DNA from: Bradyrhizobium sp. JYMT SZCCT0180
GTDB taxonomy: Bacteria > Pseudomonadota > Alphaproteobacteria > Rhizobiales > Xanthobacteraceae
Direction: 5' to 3'
Assembly (NCBI RefSeq): GCF_018130165.1
Contig: NZ_JAFCLZ010000011.1
Location: 207,456 to 271,455 of the forward strand
DNA length: 64,000 bases
In this document: positions 24,691-31,814 of the stretch, piece by piece
Numbering within the stretch: the first letter of the stretch is position 1
Layout of the letters: each line of letters begins with the position of its first letter
The notes under the pieces: generated by a model
What the model was told of the DNA's origin: nothing
What the model saw: only the letters and a program-made list of their open reading frames with translations
The model's database searches: none
Made by a program: the position numbers and the translations under genes

Positions 24691-25656
24691 ATGGCGGCCA
24701 GGACGGCGGCAGTGATCGAGAAATGGTCGACCGGCCTGGTCGAGCCGGAACGGCGTCTGGACTACTGGATAGGCGCCGTCTGCGAATGCTTTCTGGAGAT
24801 GGATATCACGACGCCGGTCCGGTCGGGCTTCGACTGCTCGGTCCAGCGCGGGCAACTCGACACCATCGGCATCAATCGCGTCGAGGGCTCGGCGCAGCAC
24901 GTCTACCGCAGGAAAGCCAGCCTCGGGCGCAGCGCGTCGAACTTCTACTACCTGCTTTGCAAGACAGACAACGACTGGACGGTCATGCAAAACGGCCACG
25001 CGTCGCGGCTGCAGCCCACCGATCTCGTGCTGCTGGACTCCCGGCGCTGCTATGAATTCAATTTTCCGGTGACCGCGAACACGCTGTCGCTGGAGTTGCC
25101 GATCGCGTGGGTCGATTCGTGGGTCACCGATCCCGAGCGTCGCATCGGACAGCGTATCGACGGGCGAGCCGGCTGGGGTGCTGCGCTCAGCGCCTTTGCT
25201 TGCCAGTTGACGCCTCAACTGGCCATCGACCGGCCTCTGCCGGCGCGGGTTCTGACCGACCAGCTCGGGGCGCTGCTGGCTCTTGCATTCGGAAGCGAGG
25301 TCCCGGCGACGCCGTCGGAGCAGCGCGAGGCGGGCAACCTGCTGGATCAGATCGGCCGCGCCATCCGGTTGCTCTACGCCGAACCGGGCCTGACGGCCGC
25401 TGACGTCGCGGAGCATCTGCGGGTTTCGGAGCGGACGGTGCATCGCTGCCTCAACAAGTCAGGCCTGACCTTTAGCGGCGTGCTGAACGACTGCAGGATG
25501 GCGGTCGCGCGCAGGATGCTGAGTGAAGCGCGATTCGATCACATCGGTGTCGGCGGCATAGGATTGCGCGTCGGCCTGTCCGATCCGTCCCATTTCATTC
25601 GCCAATGCCGCAGATATCTCGGCATGACACCGGCCGCATTCAGGCGACAGCGCTGA
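24691..25656 (+). CDS. AraC-family regulator
   Basis: A 321-residue regulator. The N-terminal part resembles the AraC-binding-like sensor of FeaR/NtdR-type regulators (NFYYLLCKTDNDWTVMQNGH, LVLLDSRRCYEFNF). The C-terminal 100 residues hold two helix-turn-helices: LTAADVAEHLRVSERTVHRC and the GLRVGLSDPSHFIRQCRRYL signature with FRRQR at the end. It begins 19 bases after hydrolase 1 with a strong GGGAGGCGGAG site, so it is cotranscribed, and hydrolase 2 follows 113 bases later. It most likely responds to a substrate or product of the flanking hydrolases. Confidence 0.87.
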   Translation: MAARTAAVIEKWSTGLVEPERRLDYWIGAVCECFLEMDITTPVRSGFDCSVQRGQLDTIGINRVEGSAQHVYRRKASLGRSASNFYYLLCKTDNDWTVMQNGHASRLQPTDLVLLDSRRCYEFNFPVTANTLSLELPIAWVDSWVTDPERRIGQRIDGRAGWGAALSAFACQLTPQLAIDRPLPARVLTDQLGALLALAFGSEVPATPSEQREAGNLLDQIGRAIRLLYAEPGLTAADVAEHLRVSERTVHRCLNKSGLTFSGVLNDCRMAVARRMLSEARFDHIGVGGIGLRVGLSDPSHFIRQCRRYLGMTPAAFRRQR

Positions 25657-25769
25657 CCCGTTCCGGCAGAGCCCCTGGCGTAAATCGGCGATGACGGTGG
25701 CTTGATCCGGCCATCCGGCATAATCTGCCAGGCCTATCAAATCCACTTCCATAAACGGGGGAGACGGAA

Positions 25770-26498
25770 ATGGCAGGCCTTTACGTCCTTGTACACGGCG
25801 CGTGGCACACCGGTGCCGAAATGGATGCGGTCGCCGGACACTTGCGCAAATACGGCCATGCCGTGCATTGCCCGACGGTCGCCGGCAACAACGCGGGCGA
25901 CGATCGCGACAAGATCGGGCTGGAACAGGCGATCGCGTCGGTTGCCAGCTACATCGAAACCAATAATCTGCGGGATATCTGGCTGGTGGGCCACAGCTAT
26001 GGGGGAATGCTGATTTCGGGCGTCGCGGACCGGCTGACGGATCGCATCAAGCGTCTCGTCTATGTCAATGCCTTCGTCCCGCTGGACGGGCAGTGTCTCA
26101 ACGACATGGTGCCGCCGCATTATGTCGGGCTGTTCGATGCGGTGGCGGCTGCCAACAAGAACGCGGTCATGCTGCCGTTTGAAATCTGGCGCGATGCCTT
26201 CATCAACGACGCCGATATCGATCTGGCAAAGTCCGCATACGCCAAACTCAACCCGCATCCTTACAAGACGTTCACCGACAAGATCGCGCTGAAGCGTCCG
26301 CTGGCGGAGCTGCCGGTCGGCAAGTCCTACGTCAACTGCCGGCAGGACATTGCCTTGCCGCACAGCCTGCCGTGGCATCCACGATTGTCGGAGCGCCTCG
26401 GCCTGTTTCGCCTCGTCGAGTGCGATGGCAGCCATGAGATGTTCTTCAGCAACCCGGCGCGGCTCGCACAGGCGATCGAGGAAGCGGCGCGCGACTGA
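25770..26498 (+). CDS. Alpha/beta hydrolase 2
   Basis: A 242-residue paralog of the hydrolase at 23955: YVLVHGAWHTGAEMDAVAGH, nucleophile elbow WLVGHSYGGMLISGVADRLT and C-terminal ECDGSHEMFFSNP for the catalytic His. The shared block VGHSYGGM..GVADR and YVxAFVP with the other copy shows common origin, while the cap regions differ, so the substrates may differ. GGGGGAGACGG precedes the ATG. Last gene before the RNase P RNA terminator, which lies on the opposite strand. Confidence 0.82.
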   Translation: MAGLYVLVHGAWHTGAEMDAVAGHLRKYGHAVHCPTVAGNNAGDDRDKIGLEQAIASVASYIETNNLRDIWLVGHSYGGMLISGVADRLTDRIKRLVYVNAFVPLDGQCLNDMVPPHYVGLFDAVAAANKNAVMLPFEIWRDAFINDADIDLAKSAYAKLNPHPYKTFTDKIALKRPLAELPVGKSYVNCRQDIALPHSLPWHPRLSERLGLFRLVECDGSHEMFFSNPARLAQAIEEAARD

Positions 26499-26526
26499 AC
26501 TTCCCGATCACGCGCGCGCATCGGTG

Positions 26527-26568
26527 CGAAAAATGGCGAGGGGTCCGGCGTGTTACGCCGAACCCCTC
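26527..26568 (-). terminator. Rho-independent terminator of RNase P RNA
   Basis: Stem GAGGGGTCCGGCG / CGCCGAACCCCTC (26538-26568, one mismatch) with loop TGTTA. On the minus strand it ends with GCCATTTTT. It lies about 10 bases beyond the end of the RNA and, being near-symmetrical, may also stop transcription from hydrolase 2. Confidence 0.88.
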
Positions 26569-26578
26569 ATTTTAGAAC

Positions 26579-26994
26579 ATCAGCCGGCCTGTAAGCCGGG
26601 TTTTGTAGGGCACCGCTCGCTTTCGCTGACGATACGTGACGGCCATTCCTCTGGGACCATGTTTGCACATGGCCTCGAGCAACCTACCCGGACGGCGAGC
26701 CTGACATTGCCCTGCGGCGTTTTCGCTTTCGCGAACTGCCCGCGGTGCCGTCCCTATTCGGTTTTGCTCCCGGTGTGGTTTGCCATGCCGGTTCCGTTGC
26801 CGGACCCGCGGTGCGCTCTTACCGCACCTTTTCACCCTTGCCTCCTCCTAAGGAGAAGGCGGTTCGTTCTCTGTGGCACTTTCCCTGGGGTCACCCCCGC
26901 CGGACGTTATCCGGCACCGTATGTCGATGGAGCCCGGACTTTCCTCTCCCGCAGCCTTTCGGCCGTAGCGGGAGCGGCCGTCCGGCCGACTGAC
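26579..26994 (-). ncRNA. rnpB: RNase P RNA, bacterial class A
   Basis: On the minus strand the conserved parts appear in order: GAGGAAAGTCCGGGCTCC (CR I) near the 5' end, AGGGTGAAAAGGTGCGGTAA (CR II/III region), GGTAGGTTGC, and ACAAAACCCGGCTTACAG (CR V) near the 3' end. The terminal helix P1 forms between TCAGTCGGCC (26984-26993) and GGCCGGCTGA (26580-26589), which sets the ends within a few bases. The length of about 415 bases is normal for alphaproteobacteria. This RNA is the catalytic part of the enzyme that trims tRNA 5' ends. Any ORFs over it are chance. Confidence 0.95.
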
Positions 26995-27130
26995 CCCTTA
27001 CGCATGGGGGCTGGGCGGCGTGGCGTCAAGCCACGAAACGGAGCAAAATAAACTATCCTGAAGATGTCGTTTCGCGTCCGGCCCGTTCGACCTGATATCG
27101 GCGATCCAGCCGATCAAGAGGAGTAGAGCG

Positions 27131-27481
27131 ATGCAGTATCTGTTGATGATCTATCGGAGCGAAACCGAGTTCGGCAAAATGGATGCGGCGGCGCGCAAAG
27201 AAATGTCGGGGGAATATGGCGCGTTCACGCAATCCATCATCCAGAGCGGCCACTTCAAGGCCGGCGACGGTTTGCAGCCAACGACGACGGCGACCACCGT
27301 GCGCGTCCGCGACGGCAAGACGCTCACGACCGACGGTCCGTTCGCGGAAACGCGCGAACAACTCGCCGGCTATTATCTGGTCGAGGCCAAGGATCTCGAC
27401 ACCGCGCTCGCCATCGCCGCGCGCATTCCCGAGGCCAGGAACGGTTCGATCGAGGTGCGGCCGGTCATGGTTTATAATTGA
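27131..27481 (+). CDS. YCII-related (DGPF) protein
   Basis: A 116-residue protein with MQYLLMIYRSE at the start and the TTDGPFAETREQLAGYYLVE block that gives the DGPF family its name. The family is dimeric and related to YciI; its biochemical role is not settled. AAGAGGAGTAG precedes the ATG. It ends where the sigma factor gene begins, and DGPF genes are the standard partners of ECF42-group sigma factors, so they form a two-gene unit. Confidence 0.88.
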   Translation: MQYLLMIYRSETEFGKMDAAARKEMSGEYGAFTQSIIQSGHFKAGDGLQPTTTATTVRVRDGKTLTTDGPFAETREQLAGYYLVEAKDLDTALAIAARIPEARNGSIEVRPVMVYN

Positions 27482-27495
27482 CGGCAAGTACGCGG

Positions 27496-28737
27496 ATGAC
27501 GCCGCTTGAGATCGAAAAAATCTTCCGCGACGAGGCGGGCAGGGCGCTGGCGACCCTGATCCGTCTCGTCGGCGATTTCGATCTCGCCGAGGATGCGCTG
27601 CAGGACGCGTTCGCGGTGGCGCTGGAGCGCTGGTCGGTCGCCGCTTTGCCGGCAAACCCCCGCGCCTGGCTGGTCAATGTCGGGCGCAACAAGGCGATCG
27701 ATCGGATTCGCCGCAACGTCGCGTTTCGCGGCAAGCAGCAGGAACTGACGCGCGAAATCCTGCTCAATGCGTCGGCGGCTGACGAGGCCGCCGACAATGT
27801 GCTCGACGACGACATGCTGCGGTTGATCTTCACCTGCTGCCATCCGTCCTTTGCAATGGAAGTGCAGGTGGCGCTGACGCTGCGCACCGTGTGCGGTCTC
27901 TCCACAGCACAGGTGGCGCGGGCGTTTCTCGCGAGCGAAGACGCGATGGCGCAGCGGCTGGTGCGCGCCAAGCAGAAGATCCGCCTCGCCGGCATCGCCT
28001 ACGAAGTGCCGGAACGCGAAGCGCTGGAGCCGCGGCTGCGCGGCGTGCTCGCGGTGATCTATCTGGTCTTCACCGAAGGCTATGTCGCGACCTCGGGCGA
28101 AGATCTGATGCGGCCTGATCTGGCGCGCGAAGCGATCCGGCTGGCGCGGCTGCTCGACGCGCTGATGCCCGGCCGCGGCGAGATCAAGGGATTGCTGGCG
28201 CTGATGTTGCTGCATGATTCCCGCCGCGCCGGCCGCGAGACCGCGGGCGGCGACATCGTGCTCCTGGAAGAGCAGGACCGGTCGCTGTGGGATCAGGCCC
28301 AGATCGCGGAGGGCTTGAAGCTGGTGGAGGAGGCGTTGCGGATGCCGGGACGGCCGCAATCCTATGCGGTGCAGGCCGCGATCGCGGCGCTGCACGCGCG
28401 TGCGCCGAACTATAACGACACTGACTGGCCGCAGATCGCCGGCCTCTACGAGGTGCTGCTGCGGATCAGCCCGTCGCCGGTGATCGAACTCAATCACGCC
28501 GCCGCGCTGTCGATGGTCGATGGACCGGCGCGGGCGCTCGACCTGATCGATGCGCTCGAAGCGCGCGGCGGGTTGAAAGGGTATGAGTTGCTGCCGGCCG
28601 TCCGCGCCGATCTGCTCCGCCGCCTCGGCCGGCGCGATGCGGCGCGCGAAGCCTATCAGGCGGCCTCAGAAGCGACGCAACTGGAGCCGTTGCGGCGGCT
28701 TTACGCACGGCGGATGGAAGAGCTGGGCGAACTCTAG
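27496..28737 (+). CDS. ECF sigma factor of the DGPF-linked (ECF42-like) type
   Basis: A 413-residue protein. The N-terminal 170 residues are a sigma-70 ECF core: region 2 (FDLAEDALQDAFAVALERWS, NPRAWLVNVGRNKAIDRIRR) and region 4 (LTLRTVCGLSTAQVARAFLA). The long C-terminal extension (about 240 residues; LALMLLHDSRRAGR, INHAAALSMVDGPARALDLI-like helices) resembles a TPR-like domain that replaces an anti-sigma factor in this group. A TTG at 27478 overlapping the upstream stop is an alternative start. Control is likely through the C-terminal domain. Confidence 0.85.
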   Translation: MTPLEIEKIFRDEAGRALATLIRLVGDFDLAEDALQDAFAVALERWSVAALPANPRAWLVNVGRNKAIDRIRRNVAFRGKQQELTREILLNASAADEAADNVLDDDMLRLIFTCCHPSFAMEVQVALTLRTVCGLSTAQVARAFLASEDAMAQRLVRAKQKIRLAGIAYEVPEREALEPRLRGVLAVIYLVFTEGYVATSGEDLMRPDLAREAIRLARLLDALMPGRGEIKGLLALMLLHDSRRAGRETAGGDIVLLEEQDRSLWDQAQIAEGLKLVEEALRMPGRPQSYAVQAAIAALHARAPNYNDTDWPQIAGLYEVLLRISPSPVIELNHAAALSMVDGPARALDLIDALEARGGLKGYELLPAVRADLLRRLGRRDAAREAYQAASEATQLEPLRRLYARRMEELGEL

Positions 28738-28738
28738 C

Positions 28739-28823
28739 CGTCATTGCGAGCGCAGCGAAGCAATCCATAGCTCGCCAAGCCGAAGCATGGATTGCTTCGT
28801 CGCTTCGCTCCTCGCAATGACGG
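28739..28823. repeat. Palindromic intergenic element, family C
   Basis: Inverted arms CGTCATTGCGAGCG / CGCTC-CTCGCAATGACGG enclosing GAAGCAATCCAT / ATGGATTGCTTC. A second copy with the same arms is at 63699-63777, and the tail of the element at 47269-47431 ends in the same CGCAATGACGG. It lies between convergent genes. Confidence 0.82.
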
Positions 28824-28842
28824 TCGAATGCTTTGGCTTTAT

Positions 28843-29631
28843 CTACTGCGCCGCGACCTGCGTCGGCGTCGCATCGGCCGGCAAAGTGGCCAGCAGCGCG
28901 TGCAGCGTGCTCATGGTCGAATGATCGGCGATGCCATCGACGCGGGCCGGGCGGAAGTGGCGCTGGAACGCGGTGACCACTTCCATGGTCGGGCCGTCGT
29001 ACTTGCCGTGGTTCGGCACTTGGTAGCCGTAGCGCGCCAGGGCAGTCTGCAGGCCGGCGACATCGTCGCTGATGCTGCCGAGCTTGAGCGTTTCACCGCG
29101 CACGATCGGCGCCGGCTGCACCCAATGGCCGACGCCGGAATTGGCCAGCGAATGCCACGGGAATTTCTCGCCGGGATCCTTTTTGCGCGCAGGCGCGACG
29201 TCGGAATGCGCGAGCACGCGATGCGGCGGCACGTTGCGGCGAAGCATGATGCCGCGGCACAGCGCGATCACGGCGGCGACCTGGCGCAGCGGAAAATCCG
29301 GATAGCCCCAGTCGTGGCCGCGATTGATGATCTCGACCCCGATCGAACAGGAGTTGATGTCTTCTTCGCCGGCCCAGAACGATACGCCGGCATGCCAGGC
29401 GCGCTTGCTCTCGGGCACGGATTGCACGATGCGGCCGTCTTCCAGCACGATGTAATGCGCCGATACGTCGGTTCCCGCGGTGCAGAGCTGGGCGATCGCG
29501 CCTTCCACGTCCGGCATGCCTGTGTAGTGCAGCAGGATCATGTCGGGCAGGCGGCCCTTGTTGCGGTCGCCATAGTTCGCCGACGGAATCACGTCGGAGG
29601 CAATCGAGGAATCCGGGGTAAAGGTCTTCAT
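28843..29631 (-). CDS. N-acetylmuramoyl-L-alanine amidase (Amidase_2) with peptidoglycan-binding domain
   Basis: A 262-residue enzyme of the AmiD/AmpD type that cuts the bond between MurNAc and the stem peptide. The Amidase_2 domain shows MILLHYTGM (first Zn His), SAHYIVLEDGRIVQSVPE, SIGVEIIN and VLAHSDVAPARKKDPGEKF (second His and the Asp/Lys site). A PG_binding_1 domain ends the protein (LKLGSISDDVAGLQTALARY, ATMSTLHALL-like). No signal peptide is seen, which suggests a cytosolic recycling role. ATG 29631 (MKTFTPDSS) was chosen; ATG 29712 would add 27 residues and has no better ribosome site. Divergent from the dcw cluster. Confidence 0.83.
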   Translation of the reverse strand: MKTFTPDSSIASDVIPSANYGDRNKGRLPDMILLHYTGMPDVEGAIAQLCTAGTDVSAHYIVLEDGRIVQSVPESKRAWHAGVSFWAGEEDINSCSIGVEIINRGHDWGYPDFPLRQVAAVIALCRGIMLRRNVPPHRVLAHSDVAPARKKDPGEKFPWHSLANSGVGHWVQPAPIVRGETLKLGSISDDVAGLQTALARYGYQVPNHGKYDGPTMEVVTAFQRHFRPARVDGIADHSTMSTLHALLATLPADATPTQVAAQ

Positions 29632-29930
29632 GTCCGCGATGGCCCTGGGAACGGGAAGGGCGCGTTGACGCTTCGAATCAATACCAGCAGACGTGAACGA
29701 ACCAGCAGCCATTATATGAGCTCAAACCGGGCAGGAGAACGACAACCCGCAAATTTTACAAAATAACGATCTTTACTATTCCTTTACCAAGTCGTCCGCG
29801 CAATCCGGCAGCCGCGCCCGGTTTCGCATTTTGACCGAGTGTGTGCGGCGGGCATCACCGGCTTCGCCAGGTGACTGAAGTATTTTCCACTTCGAATGCT
29901 CCATCCTAGAACCGCGTCCACTTGGCGACG

Positions 29931-30080
29931 CTCTTCTCCCCTCCCTCCACGCGCCCTTGCGCGTGGTGGGGAGGGGTCGGGGGTGGGGGGTAGCGCGGCA
30001 TTCACCGAAATAGCGGTTCTTGCCGATAGACCCCCCACCCCGACCCCTCCCCACCGCTTCGCGGGGGGAGGGGAGAAGAA
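29931..30080. repeat. Long imperfect hairpin element, family F
   Basis: Arms CTTCTCCCCTCCC at 29933-29945 and GGGGAGGGGAGAAG at the right end, each with a further internal hairpin (CACGCGCCCTTGCGCGTG on the left, ACCGCTTCGCGGG on the right) and inner GGGTCGGGGGTGGGG / CCCCACCCCGACCC. The centre of about 45 bases (GCGGCATTCACCGAAATAGC) has no arm match. The structure spans 150 bases between the amidase gene and the dcw promoter region. Confidence 0.78.
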
Positions 30081-30423
30081 GAGCGCGCTGGCTCAGGCGA
30101 AATGGGAAATTGCTTTAGAAAGCGCGTAAAAGCCGCGGCCGATCATCAACGCTTTCTTAACGCTAAGTGCCGTTACTAAGTGGTGATGAGCCGAACCGGT
30201 TTTGGGGACGGCCGAGGCCCTCTTTCACGCTCGAAAAGCCATGGCAGCCCAGCAAATTCCGTCCGGAAAACAGGGTTTGCGGGCGGGGGCGGGAAACAGC
30301 CATCGCGCCTCGCAGCGGTTTTCTGGCCGGAACAGCCCGGCAAAGCGCAGGGATTTGAGGCGCAATGGGCCCGTTGGCGTCCAGTTTTCGTATCGTACCT
30401 TGGAATACGCTGAAGGCCGGCGG
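30081..30423 (+). promoter_or_regulatory. Leader region of the dcw cluster, no mraZ
   Basis: 343 bases between repeat element F and rsmH. It contains an AT-richer stretch CTTTCTTAACGCTAAGTGCC and TTGGGGACGG, and no frame here shows the MraZ fold. A promoter for the dcw genes is expected here, but no convincing -35/-10 pair can be chosen by eye. The 29632-29930 part before it is also without a gene; it includes an AT-rich run near 29750-29790. Confidence 0.4.
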
Positions 30424-31419
30424 ATGACCCCGGCTGCCTCCCGCCATATCTCCGTTCTCGGCCGCGAGGCGGTCGAGATGCTCAGCCCCCGCGACGGCGG
30501 CATCTATGTCGATGCCACCTTCGGCGCCGGCGGCTACAGCCGCATGATCCTGGAAACCAAGGGAACCCGGGTGATCGGTATCGACCGCGACCGGTCGGCG
30601 ATCACTGGCGGGTTCGATCTGGTCGACCAGGCGGATGGCCGGCTGACGCTGGTCGAGGACCGGTTTTCCAATCTCGCCGAGGTCTGTACCGCGCAGGGCG
30701 TTGATGCCGTCGACGGGGTCGTGATGGACGTCGGGGTCTCCTCGATGCAGCTCGACCAGGCCGAGCGCGGCTTTTCGTTCCGGCTCGGTGGGCCGCTCGA
30801 CATGCGGATGGGGCATGACGGCCCGACCGCGGCGGACGTGGTCGCGAAAGCCTCCGAAGCCGATCTCGCCAACATCATCTACATCTTCGGCGAGGAGCGT
30901 CACTCCCGCGGCGTCGCGCGCGCCATCGTCGCTGCTCGCAAGGAAGCGCCGATCACGACCACGAAGGCGCTCGCCGATATCGTCGGCAAGGTGGTCCGCT
31001 CCAAGCCGAACGAAATTCATCCGGCGACGCGGACGTTCCAGGGCTTGCGGATTTTCGTCAACGCGGAGCTCGACGAGCTGCATCTGGCGCTGTCGGCGGC
31101 GGAACGCGTGCTGAAGCCGGGCGGTCGGCTGGTCGTGGTGTCGTTTCATTCGCTGGAAGACCGCATCGTCAAGGATTTCCTCAACCAGCGCGGCAAGTCC
31201 GGCGGCGGATCGCGGCATCTGCCCGAGATCGCGCAGGCCGTTCCGAGTTATCAGATCCTGACCAAGCGTCCGGTCACGCCCGGCGAGGCGGAGGTTTCGG
31301 CCAATCCGCGGGCACGGTCCGCCAAACTGCGCGCCGCCGAGCGGACCGCGGCGCCGGCGCATGCCGCCGACGCACTGCCGGCATGGCCGACCATCGACAG
31401 CGTCATGAGGGGAGGCTGA
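30424..31419 (+). CDS. rsmH: 16S rRNA (cytosine-1402-N4)-methyltransferase
   Basis: A 331-residue SAM-dependent methyltransferase that modifies C1402 in the ribosomal P site. Seen: HISVLGREAVEMLSP at the start, VDATFGAGGYSRMIL (SAM motif I), GVVMDVGVSSMQLDQAERGF with FRLGGPLDMRMG, and the C-terminal VVVSFHSLEDRIVKDFL. The ATG at 30424 is fixed by homology of the HISVL start; the frame is open for 74 more codons upstream without features. First recognisable gene of the dcw cluster; ftsL follows after 2 bases. Confidence 0.95.
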   Translation: MTPAASRHISVLGREAVEMLSPRDGGIYVDATFGAGGYSRMILETKGTRVIGIDRDRSAITGGFDLVDQADGRLTLVEDRFSNLAEVCTAQGVDAVDGVVMDVGVSSMQLDQAERGFSFRLGGPLDMRMGHDGPTAADVVAKASEADLANIIYIFGEERHSRGVARAIVAARKEAPITTTKALADIVGKVVRSKPNEIHPATRTFQGLRIFVNAELDELHLALSAAERVLKPGGRLVVVSFHSLEDRIVKDFLNQRGKSGGGSRHLPEIAQAVPSYQILTKRPVTPGEAEVSANPRARSAKLRAAERTAAPAHAADALPAWPTIDSVMRGG

Positions 31420-31421
31420 TA

Positions 31422-31814
31422 ATGCGCATCCTCCACCTCCTCGTGATCGGCATGCTGGTGTTCGCCGCCTCCTATGTCTACCGGATCAAGATGGAATCGA
31501 CCTCGCGCACCGAGCGCGTGCTGCGGCTCAATGCGGAAATCCGCGAGCAGCGCGACGCCATTGCCGCGCTCCGCGCCGAATGGGCCAAGCTCGACGCGCC
31601 GCTGCGACTGCAGGGCCTTGCCGACCGGCACCTTCCGCTGAAGTCGCTGGTCGCGACGCAATATGACCAGTTGAAGAACCTGCCGGAACGGCCGCCCAGC
31701 TTTGCCAGGCCAGGCGCCCCCGATCCGATCGGCGCGATGATCAATACCATCGAGGCTGCCACCGATGCGCCGACTGTGACCGGCTCGGTGCCCGCGCCGG
31801 GAGATCAGCGATGA
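31422..31814 (+). CDS. ftsL: Cell division protein FtsL
   Basis: A 130-residue bitopic protein: a short N-terminus, one span (ILHLLVIGMLVFAASYVYRI), then a leucine-zipper-like coiled coil (TERVLRLNAEIREQRDAIAA, LRAEWAKLD) and a Pro-rich tail. FtsL pairs with FtsB and helps bring FtsI and FtsW to the septum. Sequence identity is low in this family, so the call rests on the layout and on position between rsmH and ftsI. Strong ribosome site GAGGGGAGG. The last 4 bases overlap the ftsI start. Confidence 0.88.
   Translation: MRILHLLVIGMLVFAASYVYRIKMESTSRTERVLRLNAEIREQRDAIAALRAEWAKLDAPLRLQGLADRHLPLKSLVATQYDQLKNLPERPPSFARPGAPDPIGAMINTIEAATDAPTVTGSVPAPGDQR

Noticed and set aside
30202..30423. N-terminal extension of rsmH, or mraZ remnant
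   Set aside because: The frame is open but lacks ribosome site, MraZ motifs or conservation clues; RsmH starts at HISVL.
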